NCBI GenBank assembly: GCA_943736015.1
Contig: OX031061.1
Span: 64,114,192-64,178,191 of the forward strand
Length of the DNA: 64,000 nucleotides
Direction of reading: 5' to 3'
Source of the DNA: Tridacna crocea
Lineage: Eukaryota > Mollusca > Bivalvia > Cardiida > Cardiidae
The position numbers were made by a program, and so were the translations under genes. The notes under the pieces were generated by a model, which saw nothing but the letters and a program-made list of their open reading frames with translations, was not told the DNA's origin and made no database searches. Each line of letters opens with the position of its first letter. Position 1 is the first letter of the stretch. Below, piece by piece: positions 33,368-44,213 of the stretch.

Positions 33368-33509
33368 ATCTACAAAGAAGCTTTCTCCTAATTGATCTTA
33401 CACATAAATATTTTTGTCCATCAAACTGCTATAGTTGTACTTTGTAGCTCTTTTTGATCTATGAATGAAGTGCTGGTTAAAACATTGCCATCTCTGTTAC
33501 ATATAGAAC

Positions 33510-33721
33510 ATATTCATATACACTTTTAACAACCCTGAGGAAAAGGCCTTCTGAAAATGTTGTGGGGAAAGGAGAAAATGCTGGTGACCAGCATTTTCTC
33601 CTTTCCCCACAATGTTTTCTTCCCTTACCAAAACAAGTTTCAATTTTTCAGTCACTTTTGTCGTCTGCAAATGCTTTCAATTTAGACTAATCTAAAATTT
33701 TGTCATTTAGTAAAGAGTTAA
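33510..33721 (+). mobile_element. TTAA hairpin MITE, left end eroded
   Basis: Recognisable from ACTTTTAACAACCCTGAGGA. Near-perfect core TTGTGGGGAAAGGAGAAAAT / ATTTTCTCCTTTCCCCACAA in which GGGGAAAGG on one arm is matched by CCTTTCCCC on the other, a compensated change. Right TTAA at 33718-33721. Confidence 0.8.
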
Positions 33722-33848
33722 CCTGTTACCTTCTGTAGACAATTTGTTGCCCTGTGCAACTGGCTACTGAAGAAGACATCATGTCAAAAGGAGAAACTGC
33801 TTGTAGCAGATAATTATCTATGTCATAATGTTTTCCCTCAAAACATAT

Positions 33849-34077
33849 TTAACCCATTACCACGCAACCCCTACTTTTGACGCCCCCGAGAAAGAAGCCT
33901 TAGAAAAACATTGTTGGAAAAGGAGAAAATGCTGGTAACCAGCATTTTCTCCTTTTCCCACAATGTTTTCTACCCTTCACAAAACAAATTTCAAATTTCC
34001 AGTCACATTTATTTTGTCGTCTGTAAATGCTTTCAATTTGGACAAGCCTAAAATATTGTTGTTTGGTAATGAGTTAA
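33849..34077 (+). mobile_element. TTAA hairpin MITE, standard 229-bp copy
   Basis: TTAA at 33849-33852 and 34074-34077. CCCATTACCACGCAACCCCT ... TTGTTGTTTGGTAATGAG. Core GGAAAAGGAGAAAATGCTGG TAACC AGCATTTTCTCCTTTTCC. Confidence 0.9.
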
Positions 34078-34293
34078 TTACAATAATCCTTATTTTATAA
34101 GGATGTTTTTGTAATTCTCAATTGGAAGTTGATTTCTTCAGAAGATAACAAGTTTATGGCTTTCCTCCCCTGAAGCTTCTGGTCAACATGGCATACTTTT
34201 TCTGTTCTTATATTATTGAGAGTTTATAGTGATTCAATAATTCCTTTAAATGTCTAATGATTTTTTGTTCATACCTCTATTACTTTCTTTTGT

Positions 34294-34320
34294 AAAGGGA
34301 GATAATAATAATCTCCCTTT
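34294..34320. repeat. AAAGGGAGAT perfect hairpin
   Basis: AAAGGGAGAT and ATCTCCCTTT flank the loop AATAATA. A diverged relative is at 59666-59692. GGGAGATAA-type motifs are frequent in molluscan DNA (recollection, not searched). Confidence 0.65.
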
Positions 34321-34391
34321 GACTGAAGACAGTGATTTTAGAATTGAAAACGATCATTCTATGAAGGCAGAAACCGCTAAAAGTGGCTCAG

Positions 34392-34589
34392 TTAACCCTT
34401 TTATATATACTCATTTTAACAAAGTGAAGAAAAAAGCTTTTGGAAAACATTGTGGAAAAAGGTGAAATTGCTACCTTCTACAATGTTTTCAATGGAATCT
34501 GTATCGTAAAATAGCCATATTTTATTTGTTGTCTGCAGCCTTTTTGATTTTGGCACGGTCTCAAAATGGTATATTAGGGAATGGTTTAA
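34392..34589 (+). mobile_element. TTAA hairpin MITE, internally deleted
   Basis: TTAA at 34392-34395 and 34586-34589. Core reduced to ACATTGTGGAAAAAGGTGAA / TACCTTCTACAATGTTTTCA; most of the hairpin is gone. Confidence 0.65.
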
Positions 34590-34736
34590 GAAGCTGCAAT
34601 ATGCATGTTTTCCAAAGTACAATTACAGTAAAAAGATGTTCCCCTTCAGGGTAGGAAAACCTTAAAACAAATCTTGAACAACCATTTATGTACAGCTGTT
34701 ATAGTAAACCTCTCGTCCATACACAGAGCAGAGAAT

Positions 34737-34946
34737 TTAACCCTTCACCACACAGCAAAATTTTAGACTTGTCAAGTCTGATGGAATTTAAACAAGACAA
34801 TTTAAATGATTTATAAATGACAGTACTTCCTCTTTCGTGGATATAAAAACAGTGTGGAAAAAGAGAAGAAGATGCTGGGTACCATACCAGCATTTTCTTC
34901 TTTTCCCACAATGTTTACTTCGGACCTTGTCAAATGCAAGGGTTGA
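34737..34946 (-). mobile_element. TTAA hairpin MITE, diverged
   Basis: TTAACCCTTCACCACACAGC at left. Core AGTGTGGAAAAAGAGAAGAA / CATTTTCTTCTTTTCCCACA with loop GCTGGGTACCATACCAGC. The right end merges into the 17-bp tandem repeat. Confidence 0.65.
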
Positions 34947-34951
34947 ACAAG

Positions 34952-35002
34952 TTGTATTGTACAGTATCTTGTATTGTACAGTATCTTGTAATGTACAGTA
35001 TC
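34952..35002 (+). repeat. 17-bp tandem repeat, three copies
   Basis: TTGTATTGTACAGTATC twice, then the same unit with one change (TTGTAATGTACAGTATC). Exact 51-base array. Confidence 0.9.
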
Positions 35003-35170
35003 GGCTTAGACCCATTTCAGTGATAGGATGAACTTATCAAACCATCCAGAAAAATAGATAAATAAATCATTCAAATTCTAGTCATGTGATTTTGAAAACA
35101 TTGAAGCAAATGGAGATATTGTTAAAAATTTGCAATTTCTAAATTTGCCATACTTTTTCATAGCTATCTA

Positions 35171-35411
35171 TCAACCCCTTCCCAAATAACAAATTTTAGA
35201 TTCTTCTCAATAGAATGAGTATGCAGACGACAATTTTAGGACAACAATTTTACATTTGATAAAAATGACAGAAATTCCTCCAGTACAGTAGAAAACGCTG
35301 AGAAAAGGACAAACTGCTCGTTATGAACAATTTTTCCTTGCTCCCAAAATGTTTTCAAAAGACTTCTACTGGAGACACATAAAATCACAGGTTTGTTTGG
35401 GAAAGGGTTAA
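35171..35411 (-). mobile_element. TTAA hairpin MITE, old copy
   Basis: Left TCAACCCCTTCCCAAATAAC, right TTGTTTGGGAAAGGGTTAA. Core weak (GAGAAAAGGACAAACTGCTC / GAACAATTTTTCCTTGCTCC). Confidence 0.6.
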
Positions 35412-35851
35412 CAGTCTATACAAGATATTTAACTTTTTGAAATAATGTGTCTATAAAAATAAAACCAATTCCATCATAAGCACAGATTAACACCTATCAT
35501 AATATAGCATCATTAGCATAGTTTTACGTCAATTACAATCTATTCAAGAAACATTGTGTCAAATGGAGAACTTCACCATAAGGTTGAGCAATTCTCCATC
35601 AATCACAATGTTTGCTTGTTTGTCTGTGAAGGTAAAATTTATGAAACCATTCATATCTGGGTATTTCTAGGCAGATACTGTATGAAAATGTTGCAAGATT
35701 ACTCCATTCAACGCGATGTTTTGCTTCCTATTTCAGATTTTCACCTACATTTGATGCTTTGAGTTGGAAGACTAACAAAATGCTAATGATGTAGTAGTTT
35801 ACAGACAACAAAATTTTTGCCTTGTTCATCATTAAAGCATTCATAATTAAC

Positions 35852-36075
35852 TTGAACCCTTTACCAAATAATCCCTGGTTTTTACAACCCAAAGATTGAA
35901 GGCTTCTGAAAACACTGTGGGAAAAGGAGAAATGCTGGTAACCAGCATTTTCTCCTTTTCCCACAATGTTTTCTATGCTGTTGGAAACAAATTTCAATTT
36001 CTGCGTTTAATTTGTCATCTGCAAGTGTGTTCAATTTGGACCAGTACAAAAGCTTGTTGTTTGGTAAAGAGTTAA
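35852..36075 (+). mobile_element. TTAA hairpin MITE
   Basis: Left end TTGAACCCTTTACCAAATAA, right TTAA at 36072-36075. Strong core CTGTGGGAAAAGGAGAAATG / CATTTTCTCCTTTTCCCACA with one A missing in the left arm; loop GGTAACC. Confidence 0.82.
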
Positions 36076-36124
36076 TACGGCTAAAATAAATAAAACTTGG
36101 CGAAAACAAGGAACATTTGTTTCC

Positions 36125-36268
36125 AAAGGAAATGGTAGAAAACATCGTGAGAAGAGGAGAAAATGTTGATAACTAGCATAGTATTCCAAATTTTCTTCTC
36201 TAATCACAATTATTTTAAAAAGCCTTCTTGCTAAGGGTTGTAAAATCACAAAATTTTCTGGTAAATAT
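36125..36268 (-). mobile_element. TTAA hairpin MITE, fragment
   Basis: Right half only: ATGGTAGAAAACATCGTGAG, AGAGGAGAAAATGTTGATAA, then AAAGCCTTCTTGCTAAGGGT. Cut by or adjacent to the B element at 36296. Confidence 0.55.
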
Positions 36269-36295
36269 ATTACTTTTTGACAAAAAAAAAACAAA

Positions 36296-38220
36296 AACAA
36301 GAGGGCCATTGGCCCTGGAACGCTCACCTTAGACTATACCTTATGAGTGAAATTCAATTCTTTGAGCAACTTTAGTAAAGCTTCACCCAAGGAACATCCC
36401 TATGGGTTAGGAGAAGAAGATGTTGAAAGAAATTGTTGATGGGCGACAGATGCCGGACATAGGGCAATCAAATATCAAAGCTCTACACCATGCAGTTTCA
36501 AAGAAGAATTTCAAATTTTCCTTATTTGTCCTATGTTCGAACTTGTGGTCCCCGGGGGCTGGGTCAGTTTTAACCAAAGCAACATCCTTGGAACAACCTT
36601 GGTAGAGGTCGACTCAAAGATGCTACATACCAAATATCAAAGCTCTACACCTTCCCGTTTAAGAGAAAAAGAAATTTAAAATTTTCCTTCTTTGTTTCTA
36701 TGTTCCAACCTGTGACCTCAGGAGCATGGCCAGTTTTGATGCCAGGGACATCATATGACCAAACTCGGTAGAGGTCCACTTGAAGATTCTGCATACCAAA
36801 TATCAAAGTTCTGCACCTTCAAGTTTCAGAGAAGATTTCTAAAGTTTTCCTTCTTTGTTGCTATGTTTGAACCTGTGACCCCCCCCCCCCCCCCGGGCAG
36901 GGCCAGTTTTGATCCCCAAGGTATAATATGAACAAACTTGGTCGAGGTCCACTAGGAATTACTACATGCCAAATATCATAGCTCTATGCCTTCTAGTTTT
37001 AGAGAAGAAGATTTTTAACATTTTCTTTCTTTGTTCTTATGTTTGAACTTGTGACCCCCAGGGCAGGCCCCACGGGCATGATTTACACAAACTTAGTAGA
37101 GGTCCACTAGGACATGCCACATACCAAATATCAAAGCTCTACGCCATCTAGTTTCAGAGGAGAAGAATTTTAAAGTTTTCCTTCTTTGTTCCTTTTCTCA
37201 AACTAGTGACCCCCGCGATGGGGCCAGTTTTGACCCCAGAGACATCATTTGAATAAACTTGGTAGAGATCCACTAGGAGATGCAACAGACCAAATATCAA
37301 AGCTCTACGCTTTCTAGTTTCTGAGGAAAAGAATTTCTTTGTTCCTATGCTCAAATTTGTTACCCTCGGGGTGGGGCCAGTTTTGACCCTAGGGACATAA
37401 TTTGAACAAACTTGGTAGAGGTCCACTAGGAGATGCCACATACCAAATATCAAAGCTCTATGCCTTCAAATTTCAGAGGAGAAGATTTTTAAAGTTTTTC
37501 TTCTTTGTTCCTATGCTCAAACTTGTGACCCTTTGGGTGGGACCAGTTTTAACCCCAGGGGCATAATGTGAACAAACTTGGTAGAGGTCCTATAGGAGAT
37601 GCCACATACTAAATATTAAAGCTCTATGCCTTCAAGTTTCAGAGGAGAAGATTTTTAAAGTTTTCCTTCTTTGTTCCTATGCCCAAACTTGTGACCCCTG
37701 GGGTGGGGCCAGTTTTGACCCCAGGGATATAATTTGAATAATCTTGGTAGAGGTCCACTAGGGGATGCTACATACCAAATATCAAAGCTCTAGGCCTTCA
37801 AGTTTCAGAGGAGAAGATTTTTAAAGTTTTCTTTCTTTTGTTCCTATGCTCAAACTCGTTATCCCCCGGGGCGGGGCCAGTTTTGACTCTAGGGGCATAA
37901 TTTGAACAATCTTGGTCCATTAGGAGATGCTACATACCAAATATCAAAGCTCTACACCTTCTAGTTTCAGAGAAGAAGATTTTTACAGATTTTGTTTTGT
38001 TTTTTTCTTTTTGTTGCCATGGCAACCAGAGTTATGGGTGGAATTAAATTCTTTTAACACTTTTGGTAGAGCTTCACCCAAGGAACATTCCTGCCAAGTT
38101 TCATGAAGACTGGCCCCGTGGTTTAGGAGGAAAAGATGTTTAAAGAAATTGTTGAGATGACGGACATTGGGCGATCACAATAGCTCATCTTTAGCACTTT
38201 GTGCTAAGGCGAGCTAAAAA
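36296..38220 (-). mobile_element. AGCTCACC element B, complete
   Basis: Left end ACAAGAGGGCCATTGGCCCT, AACGCTCACCTTAGAC; right end GCACTTTGTGCTAAGGCGAG, CTAAAAA. About ten modules in the same order as the other complete B copies. Head with GTTGCCATGGCAAC (38013-38026). A pure C-run of 16 (36879-36894) replaces the usual CCCCGGGG box in one module. Confidence 0.85.
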
Positions 38221-38221
38221 A

Positions 38222-38468
38222 GGCCATGCTCTGACAAAAGGGGGCTTAATGCATCTCTGTGACCCCCCTGGTACCAAGCCAGCCTTCACATATTTATAAT
38301 CCTTAATATCATCTTTTTTTAAATCATCAAACACAAGGTAGGCTGGTCCTTGGGCATACAGAAAATTGACCAATAGCAGAAAGTTTCGGCAACGGTTTGC
38401 GCAGGCTGACATAGGTTGATACTTTTTGCTGATGCATTAAGCCCCCTTTTCACACAGCATGGCTCAAA
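38222..38468. mobile_element. GGGGGCTTAATGCA inverted-repeat element, copy 3
   Basis: Left GGCCATGCTCTGACAAAAGG, GGGCTTAATGCATCT; right GATGCATTAAGCCCCCTTTT, CACACAGCATGGCTCAAAT. Best-preserved ends of the three copies. Directly abuts the 5' end of the B element (after AGCTAAAAA). Confidence 0.75.
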
Positions 38469-38513
38469 TACAAATCATACAAACAGATCATTGAGATAAA
38501 AGTAACCCATTAC

Positions 38514-38742
38514 TTAACCTTTTACTATACAATGATAACTTTTAACGACCCTAGGAAAGAAGCTGTTTGAAAATATTGTGGGAAAAGGAGAAAATACTGG
38601 TAACCAGCATTTTCTCCTTTTCCAACAATGTTTTCTTCCCTGTCAAAGAAAAGTATCACCATTTGAGCCACAGTGAAATAGTCGTCTGCAAATGCTCTCA
38701 ATTTGGACAAGGCTAAAATTTTGTCTTCTGGTGAAGGGTTTA
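38514..38742 (+). mobile_element. TTAA hairpin MITE, 229 bp
   Basis: TTAACCTTTTACTATACAAT at left; right flank changed to TTTA. Core TTGTGGGAAAAGGAGAAAAT / CATTTTCTCCTTTTCCAACA. First of a series with little spacing up to 40275. Confidence 0.82.
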
Positions 38743-39216
38743 TATAACAAATATTTGGACTTCTCATTTCTGATATACAGAGAAGGGAACAGAATTTGCA
38801 CTTATCACACAACAAAGCAGGATGGCATGACATTCATGGAAACATTTGAAGATAATTAAATCTTCAGTGCTGTCTACCATCAGAACACTGTCCCAAAATA
38901 TATAGTGAAATAGAATTACAAAAAATATCTATACTAATGGGTTACTTATATCTAATCAAGCACACAAAAAAATTCAGTGATGTACACGTAGGCTGATTAG
39001 GGAATAGAAAGCCGTGAAAAATGACGTGAAAACAGTGACAAATATGAATAGCAGTCACAAGTACTTCAATTGATTAAAAATTTATCAAAATTTTAACTTG
39101 TTGAAACATCTGCTTTTAACTTTTTTTTCACTTTTTACAATATTAATTTTGTTTAAAAGATGTTATTTTTTTTGCAATGAAATATTTACAGATATTCCCC
39201 AAAATCCTAAACTGTA
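38743..39216. other. Unassigned AT-rich stretch
   Basis: No gene or repeat recognised; T-rich at 39119-39173. Confidence 0.4.
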
Positions 39217-39372
39217 TTAACCATCTACCAAAAAATCCATGGTTTTTATGATGCAGAGATAGAAGGCTTTTGAAAACATTTTGGAAAAAAGGGGAAAATG
39301 CTGGCAATATGTTGTCTGCAAGTACTTTCAGTGTGGACAAGTATAAAATTTTGTCGTTTGGTAGAGAGTTAA
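39217..39372 (+). mobile_element. TTAA hairpin MITE, right arm of hairpin deleted
   Basis: TTAA at both ends. The sequence runs from GGGGAAAATGCTGGCAAT straight into ATGTTGTCTGCAAGTACTTT, so the hairpin cannot form. Confidence 0.75.
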
Positions 39373-39432
39373 GCAAAAGCATCAGTTGTTTTTTTTCAGA
39401 TACTTTTAAAAGACAACATTTTCGATAATTTC

Positions 39433-39656
39433 ATAAACCCATTACCACACAATCCCTACTTTTGACACCCCTGAGAAAGAAGCCTTTAAAAATCATTGTG
39501 GGAAAAGGAGAAAATGCTGGTAACCAGCATTTTCTCCTTTTCTCACAATATTTTCTACACTTCACAAAACAAATGTCAAATTTTCAGTCACTTTTATTTT
39601 GTTGTCTGCAAATGCTTTCAATTTGGACCGGTCTGAAATATTTGGTAATGAGTTAA
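39433..39656 (+). mobile_element. TTAA hairpin MITE
   Basis: Left CCCATTACCACACAATCCCT (flank ATAA instead of TTAA), right TTAA at 39653-39656. Core TTGTGGGAAAAGGAGAAAAT / ATTTTCTCCTTTTCTCACAA, loop GGTAACC. Confidence 0.85.
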
Positions 39657-39728
39657 ACTTTTTGCAAACATCCTAGAGACATAATATTTGTACAGTACCA
39701 TTTTTCCATCCCCTTATTTACAAAACAT

Positions 39729-39956
39729 TTGACCCTTTATCAAATCAGCACATGTTCTAACCACCCTGATGATGTAAAGCCTTTTGAAAACATTGTGAAA
39801 AAAGGAGAAAATGTTGGTAACAAGCAAACTCTCCCAAAAAAACTTTTTAAAAACATCTAAAAGACAAAAACTGCCATTCAAATCATTTTAAACTGTCTAC
39901 TACAAAGTCTTCCAGCATGGTGGAGTCTAAAATTTCATCATCTGGTAAAGGATTAA
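39729..39956 (+). mobile_element. TTAA hairpin MITE, diverged
   Basis: Left CCCTTTATCAAATCAGCACA, right TTAA at 39953-39956. Core half decayed (AAAAGGAGAAAATGTTGGTA). Same orientation as both neighbours. Confidence 0.65.
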
Positions 39957-40096
39957 CACAATACTTCCTGCTCAGGACTTTTGGAAACACTGTGACAAAA
40001 GGATAAATTGATTGCAATGAACAGTTTCTCCTTCTGCCTCAGTATTTCTTATAACAAGTCAAATCATATTTTATGATGATTATAATACAAGGATGT

Positions 40097-40275
40097 TGAA
40101 ACACTTTGGCACACTTTTAAGACCCTAAAGAAAAAGGTGTTTGAAAACAATAATGGAAAAGGAGAAAATGCCGATACATTTAATCATTTTTCAGCATTTG
40201 CTACTCTTTTCAAAAAGAAATTCCATCATTTTACCAAAATTAAGTCTAGATTTTTGTCGTGTGGTATAGGGTTAA
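40097..40275 (+). mobile_element. TTAA hairpin MITE, diverged
   Basis: Core AATGGAAAAGGAGAAAATGC, right end GTCGTGTGGTATAGGGTTAA. Between 39956 and 40096 lies a further relic (GTGACAAAAGGATAAATTGA / CAGTTTCTCCTTCTGCC). Confidence 0.55.
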
Positions 40276-40304
40276 AAGACATCTCCACACAGTTTCAAGG
40301 GGTA

Positions 40305-43300
40305 TACTGGCTCGCGACCAGTGGCGGCCAAGTACCAGTGGCGGCCATTTCTATGATATCGCGTTTGTGCGTACATAAGCATATCAAAGCTCTTGGTCAT
40401 ATTAAAAAAGAAGAAACTGTGTGTTAAATAACCAATAAATGTTAAAATTTGACGCAGTATAAGTAAAAATATAAACATGTATCCCCTGTTACCCCCCATG
40501 TGTCAAAAAAATCACTTCCGGGGGACTGACCTCTATTATTTTTAGCGTCGATTTAAGCCTCAAATAATCCAAAAGAACAGAGTTTCAATCTCAAAAATGC
40601 GACATGTACGATGATTTTTCACTTACCTCATCGATTAGTCCATTATTTATGTGTAAAAGTATTATATCCAAAATATAAACCAGAGCCACAAATCACTCTA
40701 TGCTTGCAGAAGGCAAGCGTTTAATGACGTCATGCAGAGGCATAGCTATCCAGTTCAGTCAGTAACTATATTCTTTTTCATAATCCTCATCATTGCTTAC
40801 CAGGTTCCCCTTGCACGGTGCTCAGACAAAAAATGATATATATAAATGAGTACTATTCTAGATTATCATATAAGTTTCATTTGTTATTATTTTATATTTT
40901 GATTTAGATACTTTAATTTAAAAAAAAAATAATTGTAAATCCATAACATTTATTGTATTCCTGTACGACTTACAAATAAAAAAAAAATGTATAAAATAAA
41001 GTGTTTTCCCTTTCTTCAACAGATGCCTGCAATATCCTATTTTAACAGCAAGACTTTACATGGCTATATTAGGCCCATATAAGTATAGAACAAGCAACAA
41101 AAAACGTTATAGGCCTGCTCTTTTTCAAGGACAATGGTCAACATGGGGGGGGGGGGAATACATGAGCTTGAGCTTGGCCCACCATGCATGTCGTCTAGTG
41201 TGGTTATAAAAGTAACATCAGTTTGACCGAGCCAGAATGTTGTTAATTGCATCAATCAAGTAGATCTACTTAGAATACATGACTATATGAGGTCTTTGAA
41301 AGAACAATAACTGGAAAAAGGGGGAGGGGTGTATATTTATGCAAATAAGTAGTAACCTTGTTTACAGTGCAGTGTTGGGCATCCAACAAGTGGTTAAGAT
41401 TCTTTTTTGAAAGATGTCAAGGTCTCACAGAGGATGTTACTGATGAAACCTATCAGATAATGATCAAGGATGGTAAATGTTATGAACAAAGACTTCAATT
41501 ATCCTTTTGAGGACACACTGGATGGTATGGACACAATGCATGGTATTGGACACACAATTACAGAATTGAAGCATTCTTTATTACATACACAATTGAAGTT
41601 GTTTCTTGTCCATATTAAAAGCATGTGAATATGACATTACAGTGTGTTTCCAATTTTGGAAAAAAGTTTAAAGTGAAGAAAACAGGGTAGGAAAACAGGG
41701 TAGGAAAACATGGCTACATTGACAGCATTCATTTTCTTCTTTCCCACAATTACTCTGAGCGCCTTTTGTTTTCCAAATGTTCACCTTTTTTCCAAAATTG
41801 ATGAGCCGGAAAAGAAGAAGGAAAAAAAGACAGTTCAAGCAATAAGACCATTTTTTTCCTTCCAAAATTCAGCTATACTTAAGCGGAAATTTTCAGTGAT
41901 GGCTGCAAGGTTTGGTTTTATTGATAAGAATACAATCATCTGCAAAGCCAGGTTTCCTGCTGTTTGATGCCACACAGTGGACGATCTGTGTTTCACTGCT
42001 CAGTGCTGTCAACAAAGGCATACATTTATTTAATAAAATAGACCCTGAGGGCTTAGGTAGCAACTTTTTCCAATATTTGAACCTATTGGAAAAAGTGTGA
42101 GCTTAAACATCACTAGTGCCACAACATGTAAGAATCTCATTATCATGATGATAGTAGACTTATTTACAAAAATTATGTTAAAGTATCACATACATTTTAC
42201 AAATAATTACAAACAGTTTTGAACATAATTGCTTTTGCTTCCAAAGCTGACTGAACCTATAAATGTGTGTGTCAAGGTCAAAGGCTCACATCTAGGGTTT
42301 TAAATAAGTGTGAAATTCCTCTAGTCAACAGACATTCCATTTACATAACACATGTAACTCCACCATGGCTCATAAACAAATGTAGAGACAGATCTGAAGA
42401 ACGGAGGGCACCAGCTGCAGAAGAAATATTTAGACATACAACTGCAGCAAAAAAATGACCAATTTGCTTGGCAAGTTTGCACTTTTGCAGTCAATCTTCT
42501 TTCAAAGGAAGGCCTAATTCCAGAATCATTGTCACATGTATTTTCACCAGCTTCAGCCAAATCTGAAAAAAAAAACAGATGTTATTCTCTGTTACACTTT
42601 TTAAAGCTTTTATCATAAAACTACTTTTTTCATGTAAATATGAACTAATGAACAGGTATTGAGCAATATTCAAATATGTTCACATGTTGAAATAGTCAAA
42701 ATATCTATTTCAATTTTAGTTAAATCTACAAAAAAGAATATACATGTATGTCAAATTAACACTATATCTGTTTGGGTTTTCTGAATTTGTAGGAAACAGT
42801 GATAAGCTTATGAGTTCACAAGTGGCTGGAAGAAAAGAGAAATGCTAAAGAAGGCAGATAAGAGCAGACAAAGAGTAAGGGGGCAGAAATGAAAAAGAAG
42901 CATTACATGTGTAACTTCTGAATGCACTAACGAGGCTACCAAGTCGAACAAAAACAAAAAAAAAACAGCAGTCTTACACTATTTCAGAAGATATAGTGTG
43001 ATAAATGTGTTTACAAGTCTGTGTTTCCAGACTGTGAACTGCTTGCATTGAATTTCAACAGAAACTTGTTTCACCAAGAGAGAGTGGGTTTATCCATGTA
43101 TTTGATAAAAAGTTATTTTGTCTGTAAAACTGTTTTCAGTGAAAGAGTTTGGCTGTAAAAGATGTACATTTATTTTACCACCAAGATCTTTATTATGTGA
43201 AATATGATGATTCTACATTTTGCTCCATTGAGTTTTCCTGTTTATGCACCTGATCATATGGTGCCATCAGCTAATAGAAGTCACCTGGCACCTTTCCACT

Positions 43301-44075
43301 TAAAAAGGGCATTTGTGATTATGAAATATTAAATTTGTGATTGTGAAATAAAAAAAAATATTATTTTAATCTATTCAATAGGTAAGTTTCAACATCAGCA
43401 TTTTTAGTAACTCTTTGTTTTTTAAATAATTGGCAGTATTTCACCATCTCAGCTAAGTACTTCAACAAATGAAATGCTGTCAGAAAACGAAACTGAGCTG
43501 ATACTCACCCGGGTTCCTTCCTGTTTTCTCCTTTGTGTTTTCCCCTATATTCAGGAGAAATAATACATGTATATGCAGTTAAATGCTGAAATACGTCCAG
43601 AATATACTCTACCCCTGTTCAACCTCAGCTGCTACAGTGCATATCTATTTTTGGCTCGCGCATGCGTGTATGAATTGTGAAAGTAGAATATGGACCCAGT
43701 TGAAGGTTCTTCCTTTTTAAACCATCTGTAGGGATGGTTTGAAACCTTAGACCTGCTGGAATATTGCATAATTTCAAGAAAAAATGATTTTTCATTTGAT
43801 ATCTTCTGGCGATTGTGATAATACAGTAATTTTGCGGACAGAATTCAGGTGGCCGCCACTGGTACTCTTCGAAACGTAAGTTCGTCCTATGACCGACCGG
43901 GTAATCCATATCGTTCCGTGTTTCAGTTATAGTCTATTTCAGATTTCCATTTGTGGATTTAACAATATTGAACCCTAGTTTGTCCACGTAAAAGTTGCAC
44001 TGTCAACTTGAAGAGAATTATCTTGTAGGTTAGGAAAGGTTTGGAAAAATGGCCGCCACTGGTCGCGAGCCAGTA
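40305..44075. mobile_element. Candidate TIR element, 3.77 kb, TA flanks
   Basis: CTGGCTCGCGACCAGTGGCG (40307-40326, continuing GCC to 40329) is perfectly inverted at 44051-44073 (23 bp), each outer end next to TA. At the left the inner half is repeated (TACCAGTGGCGGCCATTTC); an inverted copy lies at about 43850-43866 (GGCCGCCACTGGTA). The interior has TGACGTCA at 40735-40742, a 14-base G-run near 41144 and no transposase-like ORF, so at most a non-autonomous or decayed element. The long span and lack of a longer target duplication keep confidence moderate. Confidence 0.45.
40330..43620. other. Interior of the 3.77-kb TIR region, no gene seen
   Basis: AT-rich, with A-runs near 40920, 40978, 42565 and 42953 and a duplicated GGGTAGGAAAACA at 41684-41711. 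A weak MITE relic (CAGCATTCATTTTCTTCTTT, CCCACAATTA) lies near 41725. Open frames up to 85 codons resemble nothing recognised. Confidence 0.4.
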
Positions 44076-44084
44076 AACTTGGAA

Positions 44085-44213
44085 ATGAATTTTTTGCTGA
44101 ACAATATCTATCAATCCATCAGCATTTTCATTTTTCTTTTTCTCTTCTCGAAAAGTAAAGAAAAAATTTTCTTGCTGAGGGTCATTCAAAGTTTGGATTG
44201 CCTGATAATGGGT
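44085..44213. mobile_element. TTAA hairpin MITE relic
   Basis: CATCAGCATTTTCATTTTTC and TTCTTGCTGAGGGTCATTCA, then TTGCCTGATAATGGGTGA, recall the right arm and end of a minus-orientation MITE. Very decayed. Confidence 0.35.

Noticed and set aside
43651-43670. GCGCATGCG motif, resembling an NRF1 promoter site
   Set aside because: A single motif near the end of the 3.77-kb TIR region with no exon or other promoter evidence.
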